Made by a program: the position numbers and the translations under genes. A stretch of 6,740 bases of DNA, taken from positions 1 to 6,740 of the forward strand of contig JAOUPE010000092.1 of assembly GCA_029880025.1 (NCBI GenBank), read 5' to 3'. The notes under the pieces were generated by a model. That model saw only the letters and a list, made by a program, of their open reading frames with translations, was not told the origin of the DNA and ran no database searches. Below, in pieces: positions 5,066 to 6,740 of the stretch. Within the stretch, counting starts at the first letter, position 1, and each line of letters begins with the position of its first letter. This DNA is from Caldifarciminota bacterium. Lineage in GTDB: Bacteria > Hydrothermota > Tepidihabitantia > Tepidihabitantales > JAOUPE01.

Positions 5066-5525
5066 AAGCTTAGTCTTATTCATACTCTTATTCCTGGTGC
5101 TGGTTGCGGCAGGCTCAGTGCTCTTGCGTTTTGTCCCGTTACTGGGACCTAAAGGAAATCCAGCCGAGATTAAATACAATCAGATTCGATTGGAAATTAT
5201 CAATGCTTCGGGCATTGATAAGCAAGGTAAAAGAGCAATGGTATATCTAAGGGAGTTAGGATTTGATGTCTATGATTTCCGAACCGGAAAAAAAGAAATC
5301 GAAAATACAATCATTGTTGACCGAGTTGATAAGGATATGAGAAATGCTAAAACAACCGCCGAGGCATTGACCAAAAGAAAAAAAATCATCGCTTTTTTAC
5401 CTTGGTATCGGAAATTGATTCCGGCAATCTCCTGTGAAATTGATTCGACGCTTTATCTGGAGGCGACGGTAATGTTAGGTAAAGACTATCAACAATTTAT
5501 TCCAAAAACTTTGATGGTCTTTTAA
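5052..5525 (+). CDS. Membrane-anchored LytR_C domain protein
   Basis: A 157-residue protein with a short Arg-rich N-terminus (RRSR), one hydrophobic helix (about 7-30) that should act as an uncleaved anchor, and an extracytoplasmic domain (about 45-148) resembling LytR_C. Family-like marks are RLEIINASG (46-54), a helix ending in LRELGFDVYDF, NTIIVDR (85-91), a KTTAEAL helix, and the closing YLEATVMLGKDY (135-146). The catalytic LCP domain that often accompanies LytR_C is absent. The role of stand-alone LytR_C proteins is not established; a cell-envelope function is likely. It starts at GTG (5052), overlapping the previous gene by 14 nt with only a weak ribosome binding site, which implies translational coupling. 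A gene of this type beside rsfS is a context I have seen in other bacteria, but I cannot check its extent. Confidence 0.82.
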   Translation: MRRSRSLVLFILLFLVLVAAGSVLLRFVPLLGPKGNPAEIKYNQIRLEIINASGIDKQGKRAMVYLRELGFDVYDFRTGKKEIENTIIVDRVDKDMRNAKTTAEALTKRKKIIAFLPWYRKLIPAISCEIDSTLYLEATVMLGKDYQQFIPKTLMVF

Positions 5526-5529
5526 TATC

Positions 5530-5592
5530 ATGAGAAAAAAAAGATTAGCCAATAGAAAACTGATTTTTAATTTCCGGTGGTTTAAAATTTGA
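5530..5592 (+). CDS. Possible 20-residue basic leader peptide before rsfS
   Basis: An ATG at 5530 opens a 20-codon frame ending in TGA at 5590-5592. The peptide starts MRKKR and ends RWFKI, with eight Arg/Lys in 20 residues. Its stop overlaps the TTG start of rsfS in the sequence TTGA (5589-5592), the same arrangement that couples other gene pairs in this window. There is no clear ribosome binding site before it, and random AT-rich sequence can easily give a frame this short. It is offered as a candidate only. Confidence 0.25.
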   Translation: MRKKRLANRKLIFNFRWFKI

Positions 5593-5942
5593 AGAATACG
5601 AAGTCCTCTCATGAATGGGCCGAAAGGATTGCCCGGTTGATTATTGATAAAAAAGGTGAGGATATTTTAATGTTGGATTTGCGTCGAATTTCGCCGGTGG
5701 CTGATTATTTTATTTTGGCAACTGCCCAATCACCGCTTCACTCTCAAGCAATAACCGACGACCTGGTTGAGAAATTAAATGAAGAAGGTTATCGTGTCCA
5801 CCATATCGAGGGCTACCGTCAAGCAAATTGGATTCTGCTTGATTATTTGAATATTGTGGTGCACATATTTCTCCCTGAGGTGCGCATTTTTTACGGGCTG
5901 GAACGTCTTTGGGGCGATACCCCCAAAAAGAGTATTTCATGA
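5589..5942 (+). CDS. rsfS: Ribosomal silencing factor RsfS
   Basis: RsfS (RsfA, DUF143/Iojap family) binds uL14 on the 50S subunit and blocks joining with the 30S, lowering translation under starvation. The whole 117-residue family pattern is present: DILMLDLRRISPVADYFILA (25-44), a helix region with AITDDLVEKL, HHIEGYRQANWILLDY and VVHIFLPEVRIFYGLERLWGD near the end. An in-frame TAA at 5583 rules out earlier starts, and the next in-frame ATG lies inside the conserved core, so TTG at 5589 is the start, with GGTGG (5576-5580) as a partial ribosome binding site. The stop overlaps the argS ATG as ATGA. Confidence 0.95.
   Translation: MKNTKSSHEWAERIARLIIDKKGEDILMLDLRRISPVADYFILATAQSPLHSQAITDDLVEKLNEEGYRVHHIEGYRQANWILLDYLNIVVHIFLPEVRIFYGLERLWGDTPKKSIS
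5908..5927 (+). repeat. 7-bp hairpin at the rsfS/argS junction
   Basis: TTTGGGG (5908-5914) and CCCCAAA (5921-5927) are perfect complements around a 6-nt loop, CGATAC, ending 11 nt before the argS ATG. The arm encodes the conserved LWGD motif of RsfS, so part of the sequence is set by coding. The purine stretch AAAAAGAG, the only candidate ribosome binding site for argS, starts inside the 3' arm, so the stem could influence argS initiation. Confidence 0.3.
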
Positions 5943-6740
5943 TAAAGCAACGGATTAATCAGGCTCTGAAGTCGGTAATCGGAGAAATTCCGATACGGCA
6001 TGAGATTGAAGTAATAAAAGATGAGAAATTAGGCGACTACGCATCAAATATTGCATTTATCTTAGCCCAAGAAAAGAAAGTATCACCCAAAGCTATTGCT
6101 TTAGACTTAGCGATAAAACTGAAGGGCGAGTCCGATTTTGCCAAAGTTGCGGTTGGCGGCATTGGATTTTTAAACTTTACGGTTTCGGATAAATTTCTGC
6201 AGGAAGGTTTAAAATTAGCCAAAGAAGAAGATTTTGGACGAGTTAATATCGGTAAGGGACAAAAGATTCTATTGGAGTATGTCTCGGCAAACCCGACCGG
6301 TCCATTAAATGTAGTTCAAGCCCGAGCCGCCGCACTGGGTAATGGGCTTACCAATCTTTTAAGGTTCGCCGGATTTTCGGTGACCAAGGAATATTATGTG
6401 AATGATTCGGGAACTCAAATTGAGCTACTTTATCAGTCACTTTTAGCCCGAATTCAAGAATTGAAAGGTGAAGCGGCATCAATTCCTGAGGGTGGCTATC
6501 CTGGTGAATATTTAAAAGATATTGGCAAAGCGATTTTAGAAAAAAAATTACCCGAAACCGAATGGCGGAAATTTACCCTTGAGCGTATTCTAATGATGCA
6601 GCGGGATTCTTTAAATAATTTTGGCATCCATTTCGATAACTTCGTGCCCGAGAGTAAATTCCTGACAAAACGCGATGAAGTCTTGAAAAGTTTAGAAAAG
6701 AAAGGGCAGACTTACAAAAAGGATGGGGCAACCTGGTTCC
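5939..6740 (+). CDS. argS: Arginyl-tRNA synthetase, 5' part (runs off the window)
   Basis: ArgRS, a class I enzyme, attaches arginine to tRNA-Arg and needs the tRNA for amino-acid activation. About 267 codons are present of an expected 550 or so. Residues 1-80 form the tRNA-binding N-terminal domain, with KLGDYASNIAF. The Rossmann catalytic domain then opens with LEYVSANPTGPL (112-123) and continues with ARAAALGN and EYYVNDSGTQIE (151-162), as in the family. The position of the HIGH signature (usually HVGH after GPL) reads NVVQ at residues 124-127, so both histidines are missing. The reading frame is otherwise undamaged. ATG overlaps the rsfS stop by 4 nt. The KMSK region and anticodon-binding domain lie outside the window. 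Confidence 0.93.
   Translation, partial: MIKQRINQALKSVIGEIPIRHEIEVIKDEKLGDYASNIAFILAQEKKVSPKAIALDLAIKLKGESDFAKVAVGGIGFLNFTVSDKFLQEGLKLAKEEDFGRVNIGKGQKILLEYVSANPTGPLNVVQARAAALGNGLTNLLRFAGFSVTKEYYVNDSGTQIELLYQSLLARIQELKGEAASIPEGGYPGEYLKDIGKAILEKKLPETEWRKFTLERILMMQRDSLNNFGIHFDNFVPESKFLTKRDEVLKSLEKKGQTYKKDGATWF

Overview
The window is bacterial chromosomal DNA, AT-rich, carrying the distal part of the conserved alpha ribosomal-protein operon (rpsM-rpsK-rpsD-rpoA-rplQ) followed by a compact housekeeping run: a stand-alone GlmU-type nucleotidyltransferase, a membrane-anchored LytR_C protein, rsfS and the 5' part of argS. Everything recognisable lies on the + strand. The S4 protein is the zinc-binding (four-cysteine) form, the alpha subunit is clearly bacterial, and several proteins carry unusual features (an insertion in the alpha C-terminal domain, a long Lys-rich tail on L17, an ArgRS without its HIGH histidines). 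Together with the gene order this suggests an uncultured or deep-branching bacterial lineage. A WOR-3 or related candidate phylum is my best guess, but the placement is impression, not proof.

Layout: 33-1019 is an orphan gene I do not recognise, sitting where infA/rpmJ commonly precede rpsM. 1020-1152 is an AT-rich gap with two small tandem hairpins and a near-consensus promoter for rpsM. 1153-1924 is rpsM-rpsK, overlapping by 8 nt, with TTG and GTG starts. 1925-1971 is a 47-nt gap with a second near-consensus promoter so close to rpsD that its transcript would be nearly leaderless. 1972-4125 is rpsD-rpoA-rplQ, tightly packed. 4126-4330 is a 205-nt gap holding a long imperfect hairpin (4198-4261) whose G-U pairs point to a + strand RNA, then an extended -10 element (TGATATAAT) again placed to give a leaderless mRNA. 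4331-6740 is glmU N-domain, LytR_C, rsfS and argS (cut by the window end), three of them joined by overlapping start/stop codons or nearly so.

The genes serve ribosome and RNA polymerase assembly (S13, S11, S4, alpha, L17), ribosome silencing (RsfS), aminoacylation (ArgRS) and cell-envelope precursor synthesis (UDP-GlcNAc step; LytR_C is probably also envelope-linked). The most interesting points are: the repeated TTGATAYAAT element 10-12 nt upstream of two ATG starts (leaderless expression of rpsD and glmU, with loss of room for a classical S4 feedback leader); the 64-nt structured element between rplQ and glmU; and the loss of both HIGH-motif histidines in ArgRS. No mobile element, CRISPR array, tRNA or rRNA was seen.
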